Positions 15,051 through 22,775 of a DNA stretch of 33,460 nucleotides are shown one piece after another. How positions within the stretch are numbered: position 1 is the stretch's first letter; each line of letters opens with the position of its first letter. Source of the stretch: Oscillospiraceae bacterium (GTDB taxonomy: Bacteria > Bacillota > Clostridia > Oscillospirales > Ruminococcaceae); contig JALEMR010000019.1 in the NCBI GenBank assembly GCA_022768245.1, forward strand, positions 1 to 33,460, given 5' to 3'. Made by a program: the position numbers and the translations under genes. The notes beneath the pieces are model-generated. The model had not been told where the DNA came from, made no database searches, and saw only the letters and a program-made list of their open reading frames with translations.

Positions 15051-17096
15051 ATGAAACATAAGGCATTGAAGCGTGTTATCTGCACACTTTTGACTGCTGT
15101 TCTGCTTACGATGATCTGTCCGCTTAATGCTTTCGCGGCGTCGTTGAAGCTCAATTACAGCTCTGTAAGCGTTACTAAGGGATTTTATGTTACGCTGAAA
15201 TCAAATTACACAGGTTCGGGAAAGGTGACGTGGTCAACGTCGGATAAGACCGTGGCTACAGTATCATCTTCCGGAAAGGTATACGCAAAGAAAGCGGGAA
15301 GCTGCTATATCACCGCAAAGGCAGGCGGCTCTTCCGCACGCTGCAAGGTCAAGGTCGTTAACGGAAAGCTCACTCTTTCACAGTCCTCCGTGACCGTGGA
15401 CGAGGGCAGCAGCGAGCTTATTTCCGTAACTGCAAAGGGCTCTCACAGCCTTAAGCTCGTTCAGGGCGATAAGACCATCGCCAAGGGCAGCTGGGTAAGC
15501 CCCTGGAAGGGCGATAAGATCGGTCTTAATATCATCGGCGTGAGCGAGGGCTCTACAAGGATAAAGGTCCAGATGTCCAAGTATACCGAGATCTATAAGT
15601 ATGTTACGGTAAACGTAAACGCAGTTGAACAGGAGATAGAGGAACAGGAAGGCAAGACCTCCACTATCCTCGTTGATATGACCACAGCTTCCGTAGGCAA
15701 GGGCAAGACCACAGATATCAACATCTATTCGGACAATACCTCTAAGGTGACAGTTACCTCGTCGGATACGTCCGTTGCAACGGTAGGCACTCCCAAGTGG
15801 GGCACCAACGGCTACGGCACAGTCACCATCACAGGCGTTAAAAACGGTACCGCGACTATCACCGTTTCCGCTTCGGACAATACAAGCCTTAAAAAGACCG
15901 TCAAGGTAACGGTATCCTCCGACGGCTATTATGAGGTCTCGGATACTGCTCCCATCAAGAAGCTTGTCTCCGATACGATCCTGCAGTGGACCGACGGCAC
16001 ATCTACCAAGTATATGCTCGTTCCCGCAGGCTATGATTCGGCACATGCGAACTCCGTTTTCGCCAAGGAAACAGGCAAGGCACAGTACTATGCAGTATAT
16101 GAGGAGTCTCCCGTGAAGGTCGCTTCGAATGACGTTATCTCTTCGTTCAAGGTGACTATCAGCGGACAGTCCGTTACAAGATTCGTACTTCTCCCCGCAG
16201 GCTATGATACAGTCCGCTACAATACGGTAACATCGCAGTATACGGGCAAATATAACTACTGGATAATCTACAACGCGTCTCCCGTACCTCAGTCAACAAC
16301 AGACGTGGTAAAAACATGGCAGGCTTCCGTTGACGGAATTCTGTACACCAGATATATCCTTCTCCCCGCAGGCTACAGCGAGAGCCGTCTGAATCAGATA
16401 ATCGCTGACGACACCGCAGCAAACAATCTCTACTATGCGGTAAGCGAGACCGAGCCCAAGAAGTCTGCGACAAGCGATACCGTATATAAGTTCACAGTCG
16501 GCACAAAGACTCTCTATATCCTTCTCCCCGCAAACTATGACCCTGCCAAGAGAGACACAGCAGTGGCTAAGTACACAGGAAGCTACAGCTATTACGTTGT
16601 ATATACAGAAAAGCCCGAGGGCAGCATGTCTACCGATGTGGTAAAATCCTGGAAGAAGGTCATCGACGGCAAGGCTGAAACGAGATATATGCTTCTCCCC
16701 GCAGGCTATAATGAGGACTTCTACAACTCACTGGTAAACGACGACGTGAACAGCACAGGTTCGTACTATTATACCGTAACATCGACTCTCCCCACAAAGA
16801 CTCAGGATTCCGATGAGATAATCAGATGGTATAATGCAAAACAGGGCGTTTACAAGTATATGTTAGTTCCTCAGAACTATGATACATTAAAGAAGAACAA
16901 TACCATGTATGCGGACACAGGTGTGTATGAGTATTATAAGGTATATTCTACAGATCCTACGAGCAAGAAGCTCAGTGAGACCGATCAGGTCATCGAGTTC
17001 AAGGACGAGACCTACGGCACCGTATATATCCTCGTTCCTAAGGACTACGAGCAGTCTAAGCTCAACGATGCGATCAATGAGCTGTCTCATAAGTAA
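15051..17096 (+). CDS. Secreted protein with Ig-like domains and seven ~57-residue tandem repeats
   Basis: A 681-aa extracellular protein. Residues 1-30 are a signal peptide (cleavage near AFA-AS). Residues 31-102 and about 205-288 are BIG2 Ig-like domains (KVTWSTSDKTVATVSSSGKVYAKKAG is typical). Between them lies another beta region ending in an acidic linker. From about 293 to the end come seven repeats, each with the core Y-[IMV]-L-[LV]-P-x-x-Y and then YY-x-V-Y-x-x-x-P. The Pro of the LP core is at 325, 382, 439, 493, 550, 607 and 663, a spacing of 54-57. The last copy stops before the YY motif. There is no LPXTG, membrane anchor or enzyme motif. ATG 15051 follows AGGGAGGA; upstream in-frame ATGs lack a site. 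Likely surface or matrix protein; function unknown. Confidence 0.88.
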   Translation: MKHKALKRVICTLLTAVLLTMICPLNAFAASLKLNYSSVSVTKGFYVTLKSNYTGSGKVTWSTSDKTVATVSSSGKVYAKKAGSCYITAKAGGSSARCKVKVVNGKLTLSQSSVTVDEGSSELISVTAKGSHSLKLVQGDKTIAKGSWVSPWKGDKIGLNIIGVSEGSTRIKVQMSKYTEIYKYVTVNVNAVEQEIEEQEGKTSTILVDMTTASVGKGKTTDINIYSDNTSKVTVTSSDTSVATVGTPKWGTNGYGTVTITGVKNGTATITVSASDNTSLKKTVKVTVSSDGYYEVSDTAPIKKLVSDTILQWTDGTSTKYMLVPAGYDSAHANSVFAKETGKAQYYAVYEESPVKVASNDVISSFKVTISGQSVTRFVLLPAGYDTVRYNTVTSQYTGKYNYWIIYNASPVPQSTTDVVKTWQASVDGILYTRYILLPAGYSESRLNQIIADDTAANNLYYAVSETEPKKSATSDTVYKFTVGTKTLYILLPANYDPAKRDTAVAKYTGSYSYYVVYTEKPEGSMSTDVVKSWKKVIDGKAETRYMLLPAGYNEDFYNSLVNDDVNSTGSYYYTVTSTLPTKTQDSDEIIRWYNAKQGVYKYMLVPQNYDTLKKNNTMYADTGVYEYYKVYSTDPTSKKLSETDQVIEFKDETYGTVYILVPKDYEQSKLNDAINELSHK

Positions 17097-17115
17097 TAAC
17101 TGAATAAACGTGAGC

Positions 17116-17158
17116 AAAGCCGCTGTCAGAATAATGACGGCGGCTTTCTGCATTTTTT
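17116..17158 (+). terminator. Terminator after the 57-residue-repeat protein gene
   Basis: AAAGCCGC-T-GTCA pairs with TGAC-G-GCGGCTTT, followed by a short spacer and a T6 run. Confidence 0.82.
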
Positions 17159-17169
17159 GACAAATTGTC

Positions 17170-17198
17170 TTGCATATTTTGTGCCGATATGGTATAAT
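17170..17198 (+). promoter_or_regulatory. Sigma-A promoter of the 51-aa protein / HAD phosphatase
   Basis: TTGCAT (17170-17175), 17-nt spacer, TATAAT (17193-17198) with extended TGG. Confidence 0.8.
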
Positions 17199-17226
17199 AA
17201 AAAAAGAAACTGCGGAGGTGTTCATT

Positions 17227-17382
17227 ATGTGTGAAAAAAATTACGAAGAAGAAAAGAAGCCCATTGCCGAGACCAACGGCAGCGAGCATAACCTTATCCC
17301 CGACGATAAGCAGTGGATGGACTATGCCAAGGACGATATGGAGGATTTCATCGAGTCTCAGGGCATTTATATCAGACAGTAA
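17227..17382 (+). CDS. Small acidic 51-aa protein
   Basis: A short gene with all signals of a real one: GGAGG 8 nt before the ATG, a promoter 29 nt upstream, and a HAD phosphatase gene directly behind. The protein is hydrophilic and acidic (MCEKNYEEEKK ... WMDYAKDDMEDFIESQGIYIRQ), with no membrane segment and one Cys. The C-terminal half looks helical. I do not recognise a family. It may act together with the phosphatase that shares its transcript, but nothing shows this directly. Confidence 0.75.
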   Translation: MCEKNYEEEKKPIAETNGSEHNLIPDDKQWMDYAKDDMEDFIESQGIYIRQ

Positions 17383-17409
17383 GGAGCGATATTTATCAGT
17401 ATTTCAGCG

Positions 17410-18210
17410 GTGAAGCTTGTGGCTGCTGATATGGATGGCACTCTTCTGGACAGCGGTCATAATATGCCGGGGGATATGGCTGACATTATCCGCAGGATGA
17501 AAGCGCGCGGTATCAGATTCGCGGCGGCAAGCGGCAGACAGTATCAGAGCGTGAAGAAGCTTTTCGACGATATCGGCGCGTCGGAGGATATGTTTTTCAT
17601 TGCCGAAAACGGAGGGATAGTCTGCGAGAGGGATAGTATCCTCCACTGTGAGACCATTCCCGAAGAGGACGTGCATATGCTCATAGATATGCTGGAGGAT
17701 ATGCCCGATGTGCGTATCATTCTGTCGGGGGTGGATTCGGCGTATATCGCGTCGGAGCTGACCGACAGCGATTTCGGCAGAAATGCGGCGCTTTACTGCG
17801 AGAGCCTTGCATTTTCGGCAGACCTTCACAAGGCGGCTAAGACCGACAGGATAACCAAGATAGCAGTGTTCGACCCCGACGCGGAGCATGGCTGTTATCC
17901 CGTCTTAAAACAGCTTGACGGGAAATTCAACGTGGTGCTGTCGGGGACGAAGTGGGTGGATATCGTGTCAAAGTCTGCGGACAAGGGCAGCGCGCTGCGG
18001 TTCATCGCGGAGCATATGGGGATAACCTCGGCGGAAGTAATGGCGTTCGGAGATTATCTCAACGACCTTTCCATGATAGAATACGCAGGGGAGAGCTGCG
18101 CCATGGAAAATGCGCATCCGCTGTTAAAACAGGCAGCAAAGCATATTGTCCCCTCAAACGACGACAGAGGCGTGACCGAGACCATTAAGAAAAGAATACT
18201 TGCAGAGTAA
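17410..18210 (+). CDS. Cof-type HAD-IIB sugar-phosphatase-like hydrolase
   Basis: Cytoplasmic HAD phosphatase of the Cof/YidA group, 266 aa, normal length. Motif I is DMDGTLLDS at residues 7-15 (nucleophile Asp7, acid/base Asp9). Motif II lies in RFAAASGRQYQSV, the C2B cap occupies about 80-190, motif III is the lysine in KGSALRFIAEHMGI, and motif IV is FGDYLNDLSMI. Substrate is probably a sugar phosphate or flavin-type phosphate but cannot be read from sequence. The start is uncertain: GTG 17410 gives the usual Cof N-terminus, but the only good ribosome site (AAGGAG, 17381-17386) is 23 nt upstream, over the previous stop codon. No ATG, GTG or TTG lies at normal distance from it in this frame; coupling or a rare start (ATC 17395 or ATT 17401) is possible. 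Confidence 0.9.
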   Translation: MKLVAADMDGTLLDSGHNMPGDMADIIRRMKARGIRFAAASGRQYQSVKKLFDDIGASEDMFFIAENGGIVCERDSILHCETIPEEDVHMLIDMLEDMPDVRIILSGVDSAYIASELTDSDFGRNAALYCESLAFSADLHKAAKTDRITKIAVFDPDAEHGCYPVLKQLDGKFNVVLSGTKWVDIVSKSADKGSALRFIAEHMGITSAEVMAFGDYLNDLSMIEYAGESCAMENAHPLLKQAAKHIVPSNDDRGVTETIKKRILAE

Positions 18211-18246
18211 AAAGAGCCGTTCCGTTTTGCGCGGAGCGGCTCTTAT
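18209..18246. terminator. Convergent terminator between HAD phosphatase and pseudokinase genes
   Basis: AAGAGCCG-T-TCCG pairs with CGGA-G-CGGCTCTT around a short loop. The A5 before the stem gives a T5 run on the minus strand; the plus-strand T-run is weak, so it best serves the gene ending at 18266. Confidence 0.8.
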
Positions 18247-18265
18247 CATATCATATTATTCTGAT

Positions 18266-19984
18266 TTACTTCTTGTCGGGGTAGTCGTATCTGATGTCGC
18301 AGGTGGGCATTTCGGCGTAAAGCGCCTTTATCTGCCGCTGGGTGACCTTGGTGCCCTTTAAGTTCAGGGACTTCAGGTGGTCTAAGTAGATAAGCGGATG
18401 AACGTCGGTGATCGCCGTGTTGGACAGATCCAGCTTGCGAATGCCACGGAGATGCTCCAGAACGGAAACATCGCTGAGCTCGGTATTTCCGCCGAGATAA
18501 AGCTCGCGGAGCTCGCCCAGATTTACAAGGCAGGAAATATCGGTGATGTAGTTATTCTTTGCGGAAAAGCTGATAAGCTTTCTTAAGTTGCCCACAAATT
18601 CGATATTGCCTATCTTGTTGTCGTTGAGGCTGAGATATTCAAGCTCGGTGAGATCGCCAATAGATTCGGTATCGTCGTCGGTAACGTTCTGACCGTCCAG
18701 CTCCAGTTTGTTTGTCTTGGAGGAGTATCTGCTGCCGCAGATCTCGATATTGTCCTTGTTCTTTCTCCTTACGATGACCTGTGAATAGCCCTGATCGGGA
18801 GACTTCTGCGCTGCGGGAGCAGGCTCGGGCTTAGCTATCTTTACGGTAACGGGCTTAGCCTCGGGAGCGGGTTCAGCCTTAACTTCGGGAACGGGCTCTT
18901 CCTTGACGGGCTCGGGAGCGGGTTCGGGCTTGGTCTCTGCCTTGACCTCGGGGACAGGCTCGGGCTCGTCGGGAGAGTATACCACCTCTTCGTCGTCGCT
19001 GTACATTGCATTGTAGAGAGCGCGTACAGCCTTGAAGCGGTCACGCTCGTATACCTCAAGACCCTGCATAAGAGCGGCGTCCTTATCCTCGGAAAGGGTG
19101 ATACCCAGCGAGGAGGGAGTCTCCAGCTCGTCGGTGATGGTCCTGTCGGGAGCGTCGGGGGGAGTAGTTCCGGTAAGCGCATAGTAAATGGTGGAGCATA
19201 ATCCGAAGATATCGGTCCAGCCGCCCACAGCGCCCTTGAATGCGGAATATTCCTCCAGCGGCGTAAATCCGCCCTTGGGGATAAGTCCGAAGCGGGAGTC
19301 GTTCTCGTTCACGCCGTAGATGCCGAAGCCGATAAGATATGCCTGCTTCCTGTCGGGAGTGACGAGGATATTAAAGGGCGAGATATTCGCGTGGAAAATA
19401 CTGTTTGAGTGAATGGTTATCAGCGAATTGATAATGGGGCGCATCAGCGCGAAGACCTCGTCTGCGGGAAGCTTGCAGGAGGGATTCTTCACCAGCTTTT
19501 TAAGCTGTGTGCCCTCAACGTGGTCGCTGATGGCATAAGCGGTGCCCATAGCCTCGACTAAGTTTGTGATGTGTACTATTCCGGGGAGCTCCTTTTCAGC
19601 CTCCAGATCCTTCAGCTTCTTGAAAGTGGAAATGAAGTCCTCCAGACCGCTTTTGAAAAGCTCTTCCTTGTCGGGATTCACTTTGAGAGTGAGCTCCTCG
19701 AACTCGTTGTTTATGCGGGAGCAGCAGGAATAGGGGCAGTATTCCTTGATTATCTTCTTCTTTTTCTCCGCCAGATCGAGTCCCATGTAGGAAACGGAGA
19801 AGGAATTTTCGCTGAGCACGCAGCCTACGAAGAAACGGTCATTGATAATGGTGCCCGTCTTAAGATATCTTGCGGAGGAAGGATATGACGCGGGGTCGAA
19901 TCCGCATTCCTTGCAGACTGCATTAGCCGATTTCACGGGCGCCATGCAGGACGGGCAGTATTTCTGATTTCCGAATATTGACAT
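18266..19984 (-). CDS. Zinc-ribbon / pseudokinase / leucine-rich-repeat protein
   Basis: A 572-aa cytoplasmic protein with three parts. Residues 1-30 are a zinc ribbon (C10, C13, C24, C27). Residues about 40-330 have a Ser/Thr kinase fold: beta-3 lysine K80 in IIKEYCP, and the late GGWTDIFGLCSTIYYALTG typical of clostridial zinc-ribbon kinases. The catalytic HRD is HAN (198-200), so the catalytic Asp is Asn, and DFG is GFG (219-221), so the metal Asp is Gly; N205 remains. It is therefore predicted to be a pseudokinase. A Pro/Glu/Ala linker (about 338-398) leads to an LRR domain of about five 22-residue repeats (425-548). ATG 19984 follows AAAGGAG. No membrane helix is present. It is likely a scaffold or sensor that binds nucleotide or protein. 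Confidence 0.9.
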   Translation of the reverse strand: MSIFGNQKYCPSCMAPVKSANAVCKECGFDPASYPSSARYLKTGTIINDRFFVGCVLSENSFSVSYMGLDLAEKKKKIIKEYCPYSCCSRINNEFEELTLKVNPDKEELFKSGLEDFISTFKKLKDLEAEKELPGIVHITNLVEAMGTAYAISDHVEGTQLKKLVKNPSCKLPADEVFALMRPIINSLITIHSNSIFHANISPFNILVTPDRKQAYLIGFGIYGVNENDSRFGLIPKGGFTPLEEYSAFKGAVGGWTDIFGLCSTIYYALTGTTPPDAPDRTITDELETPSSLGITLSEDKDAALMQGLEVYERDRFKAVRALYNAMYSDDEEVVYSPDEPEPVPEVKAETKPEPAPEPVKEEPVPEVKAEPAPEAKPVTVKIAKPEPAPAAQKSPDQGYSQVIVRRKNKDNIEICGSRYSSKTNKLELDGQNVTDDDTESIGDLTELEYLSLNDNKIGNIEFVGNLRKLISFSAKNNYITDISCLVNLGELRELYLGGNTELSDVSVLEHLRGIRKLDLSNTAITDVHPLIYLDHLKSLNLKGTKVTQRQIKALYAEMPTCDIRYDYPDKK

Positions 19985-20071
19985 ATTATTAAAACTCCTT
20001 TCGGCACAGTAAAAATATATGATAAATGTCGATGAAATAAGCTGTGGATATATGTCGGTCAAGTGATGCTG

Positions 20072-20620
20072 TCAGGACGCGGAGCACTGTGCAAGGATAT
20101 CTCCGTCCATGCTTTTGACGGTAAAGGTATCGTTTTCATATATCACGAAGCTGCGGACGTTTCCTCCCTTTGGAAGCGTGACCGAGCCTGTATTCACGTA
20201 ATAATGGTCACCCTGCCTTTCGGCGGCGTAAAGATGAGTATGTCCCTGAATGAAAATATCTCCCTTTTTGATAAAAGAAAGTTTATCCTTGTCATAAAGG
20301 TGTCCGTGAGTGCAGAATATCATCCTGCCGCTTTGGGTCCAGAGCACGGCGTAATCCGCCATAACGGGGAAATCGAGCATCATCTGATCCACCTCGGCTT
20401 CGCAGTTGCCGCGGACGCAGAGGAGCTCGCCTGCTGCACCGTTCAGCAGAGCGGCAGTCTCCTTAGGGTCGTAGCCCTCGGGGAGAGGGTTTCTCGGTCC
20501 GTGATAGAGCAGATCGCCCAGCAGGATAAGCTTTGAAGCGCCCTCGTGCTCATAGCATTCGAGCAGCCTTTTGCAGCAGGAAGCGCTGCCGTGTATATCG
20601 GAAGCAAACATGAGCTTCAT
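20072..20620 (-). CDS. YfcE-family metallophosphoesterase
   Basis: A 182-aa calcineurin-like phosphoesterase. All metal motifs are present: FASDIHG (residues 5-11), LLGDLLYHGPRN, RGNCEAEVD (GNxD/E), FCTHGH, and GHTHLYAAE near the end, then NTGSVTLPKGG. The family (YfcE/MJ0936) hydrolyses phosphodiesters with Mn2+ or similar metals; the natural substrate is not known. ATG 20620 follows AAAGGAA. It begins 13 nt after the YgjP-like gene ends, so the two are one transcript. The pseudokinase gene 87 nt downstream, on the same strand, may belong to it too. Confidence 0.92.
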   Translation of the reverse strand: MKLMFASDIHGSASCCKRLLECYEHEGASKLILLGDLLYHGPRNPLPEGYDPKETAALLNGAAGELLCVRGNCEAEVDQMMLDFPVMADYAVLWTQSGRMIFCTHGHLYDKDKLSFIKKGDIFIQGHTHLYAAERQGDHYYVNTGSVTLPKGGNVRSFVIYENDTFTVKSMDGDILAQCSAS

Positions 20621-20633
20621 ATTATCATTCCTT

Positions 20634-21260
20634 TTATTCAAGAGCTTTTTCGGAAACGAGCTGCTGAACACCCTTAAGAGCGGCTCGCTTTAGCTGCCAG
20701 TCGGGGATGACCTTAGCTACCTCCTCCCAGAAAGCGGGGCTGTGGTCCATGTGTTTTAAGTGGCAGAGCTCGTGTACCACAACGTAATCTATAACGTCCT
20801 CGGGGGCGATGATAAGCTTCCATGAGAAATTGATGGAGCCCTTGGCAGAGCAGCTTCCCCAGCGTGTTGAAGCAGAGTTTATCTTAACGGCTGAGGGAGA
20901 AACGCCGATGATCTCAGAATATTTTTCCACCCGTTTCGGGAGATCGGCAGCCGCTATCCTGCGGTACATAGAGATTATGTAGCTGCGCATCTCGGCAAAG
21001 CTTTCGCTGGGCAGATTGAAGGTCTTCCAGTCGAAGCCGTACTGACGGTTTTCATGAGTAACGGGGTATTCTTTGCCGAAAAGGGGGAGAGAATTCACTT
21101 CCGAAGCAAGAGTCTCCCTGCGGCGGGTCTCGCATGCCTCGTACATCAGCTGTCTTGAGCGTACCCAGTCGAGCCTGTCGTTGTAGAAGCTGTTGATGAC
21201 CTCGGCAGAAACGCTGTAAGGCGCTTTTATCAGAGGAACGCCATCCTTGTCGATAGACAT
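20634..21260 (-). CDS. YgjP-like (DUF45/WLM) zinc metallopeptidase-like protein
   Basis: A 208-aa cytoplasmic protein of the YgjP family. The signature RWGSCSAKGSINFSWKLI is followed by the zinc site HELCH (H163, E164, H167) with H170 and H173 in LKHMDHSPAFW, as in SprT-like metallopeptidases. The substrate is unknown. I chose the ATG at 21260, which has GGAGA 9 nt upstream; the ATG at 21281 has no ribosome site. The promoter lies at 21339-21367. It is first in a minus-strand series with the YfcE-like and pseudokinase genes. Confidence 0.9.
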   Translation of the reverse strand: MSIDKDGVPLIKAPYSVSAEVINSFYNDRLDWVRSRQLMYEACETRRRETLASEVNSLPLFGKEYPVTHENRQYGFDWKTFNLPSESFAEMRSYIISMYRRIAAADLPKRVEKYSEIIGVSPSAVKINSASTRWGSCSAKGSINFSWKLIIAPEDVIDYVVVHELCHLKHMDHSPAFWEEVAKVIPDWQLKRAALKGVQQLVSEKALE

Positions 21261-21338
21261 GGAAATGGATCTCCGATTCATTCTAACAAGTTTATATTCC
21301 GTATTGTTTCACATCACTTTATTATGTAGTTACTCTGT

Positions 21339-21367
21339 ATTATACCATATAAACTGTAAATAGTAAA
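21339..21367 (-). promoter_or_regulatory. Promoter of the YgjP-YfcE-pseudokinase series
   Basis: Minus strand TTTACT (21362-21367), 17-nt spacer, TATAAT (21339-21344) with TGG before the -10. Confidence 0.75.
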
Positions 21368-21436
21368 GATATTTCTGTCATTTTGTATAAATATATCAAA
21401 TAAAATCTCAAAAAATGTACAATTTGACGTAGCCTG

Positions 21437-22459
21437 TCAGGGAATATAGACAGTGAAATCGAGAGAAGAGCTGTTGATGATAAGGTCAACGTTTGCCTTT
21501 TCCTTGCCCACGCCCGTCCAGCGGTAGTATACCTGTCCCGAGGACTTCTTGTATGCCTTGCAGTTCTTGCCGAAAGCCTCAAACAGAGCCTTTCTTACGT
21601 AAAGGGATTTCAGGGTGCTCTTGTACAAAGCGTCGTCGTAGCCGCCCAGGGAATATTTTACCTTGTTTTTGAAGGTATATCCCGCAAGGTCAGTGGGAGT
21701 ATCGCCCGAGACCTCGGAGCCTTCCTTGGAGAAGTAATATTTTCCCTTTGCGCCCCAGGGGAAGCCGGGCATATAGGACTGTGCAGTGATGATGATATCG
21801 CCGTTGCCGGCCCATTCCTTTTTGACATTTTCTGCGCCGTATCTTTCGCAGGCTGTGTTGTAGAACGCCTCGCAGTCGTCGTCCACAGGGAGATTGTTGT
21901 TTATCACTTCGAAGATATACGCGTCGAATATCTCACCGGTATATACGCCGTTCTGAACGAAATAGAGCTTGTTCTTGTGCATGATGGGACCTGTGTAAAG
22001 CTCGGCGATGCCGTTGGGATAGAAATAGTATGTATTGCCGTTGATTGAATACCAGCCCTTGGCATAGGAGCCGTTTTTCAGCTTGAAGCGCTGATAATAT
22101 TTTCCGAGAGTCTTAAATGTCCCCTCTGCGGCGGGAGCGGCTGATTTAACGTAGATATATTCCCTGTCGGACTTGTCGTCGGGGTCGTATACAAGAAGTA
22201 CAGTCTCGCCGAAGTCGTTTGCCTTAACGGTGATAGTGCCCGTATCACTGTTGTAGACAGCGCTTGCCAGTGAGGCGCACTGAGACGATATTTTGAGATC
22301 GTCGGCGCCGTAAACGGGTATCTCAACAGTCTCGCCAGCGGTGATATTCACATTGTTCTCGGCGATGGTAAAGCTTGCCGCCGCGGCGTTAATTGCAATA
22401 ACGCATGCGGCGCAGAGTGCGGCTGCGGTGCTGACTGCTTTTTTCAATTTTTTCTTCAT
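21437..22459 (-). CDS. Secreted protein with cell-wall-binding-repeat-like segment
   Basis: A 340-aa exported protein. Residues 1-28 are a signal peptide (MKKKLKKAVSTAAALCAACV..., cleavage near AAA-SFT). A short Ig-like beta domain follows (about 30-105, AENNVNITAGETVEIPVYG). Around 115-165 it has KNGSYAKGWYSINGNTYYFYPNG, which resembles a single choline-binding-type or cell-wall-binding repeat. The C-terminal 170 residues (for example ACERYGAENVKKEWAGNGDIIITAQS) form a domain I do not recognise. The ATG at 22459 has AGGAG 8 nt upstream; the ATG at 22465 is only 2 nt from it. No anchor or enzyme motif is seen. I see no clear terminator between its stop and 21368. Confidence 0.83.
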   Translation of the reverse strand: MKKKLKKAVSTAAALCAACVIAINAAAASFTIAENNVNITAGETVEIPVYGADDLKISSQCASLASAVYNSDTGTITVKANDFGETVLLVYDPDDKSDREYIYVKSAAPAAEGTFKTLGKYYQRFKLKNGSYAKGWYSINGNTYYFYPNGIAELYTGPIMHKNKLYFVQNGVYTGEIFDAYIFEVINNNLPVDDDCEAFYNTACERYGAENVKKEWAGNGDIIITAQSYMPGFPWGAKGKYYFSKEGSEVSGDTPTDLAGYTFKNKVKYSLGGYDDALYKSTLKSLYVRKALFEAFGKNCKAYKKSSGQVYYRWTGVGKEKANVDLIINSSSLDFTVYIP

Positions 22460-22548
22460 TTGCATATCTCCTGTTTTGGTTGAATTTCTGTAAAATATAT
22501 ACTCTATTTAATTATATTACATTTTAACTGCATACACATTAACAAACA

Positions 22549-22565
22549 ATTAACATGCTGTTAAT
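22549..22565. repeat. Inverted repeat ATTAACA-TGC-TGTTAAT (possible operator)
   Basis: Perfect 7-bp arms around a 3-nt centre, in the 316-bp divergent gap between the secreted-protein gene (minus) and the hydrogenase (plus). A TTAACAA half-site, as in Rex operators, lies just left of it. The regulator is unknown. Confidence 0.45.
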
Positions 22566-22665
22566 TTACATATTTTTCGGAATAGCGTCCTTTCGGTGAA
22601 AAGCGCTGAAAGTATTATGATATATGTGTATTGATATGTGAGATGTAAATTCTGCCATATGGGGC

Positions 22666-22683
22666 TTGTTAATAATTTAACTA
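22666..22683 (+). promoter_or_regulatory. Rex-like operator upstream of the [FeFe] hydrogenase
   Basis: The 18-mer TTGTTAATAATTTAACTA matches the Rex consensus TTGTTAANNNNTTAACAA at 13 of 14 defined positions. It ends directly against the -35 box at 22684. Rex is a redox repressor that responds to the NADH/NAD+ ratio and is known to control fermentation and hydrogenase genes in Clostridia. Confidence 0.75.
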
Positions 22684-22712
22684 TTGACAAATCCGCGACT
22701 AAGCTTTAAAAT
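22684..22712 (+). promoter_or_regulatory. Promoter of the [FeFe] hydrogenase
   Basis: TTGACA (22684-22689), 17-nt spacer, TAAAAT (22707-22712), directly downstream of the Rex-like site. Confidence 0.82.
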
Positions 22713-22775
22713 AAAATCAGTGAAGAAATTACGCCAAAAGCAGTTATGAAATACGCCGAAAAGAGGAGAAGTATT

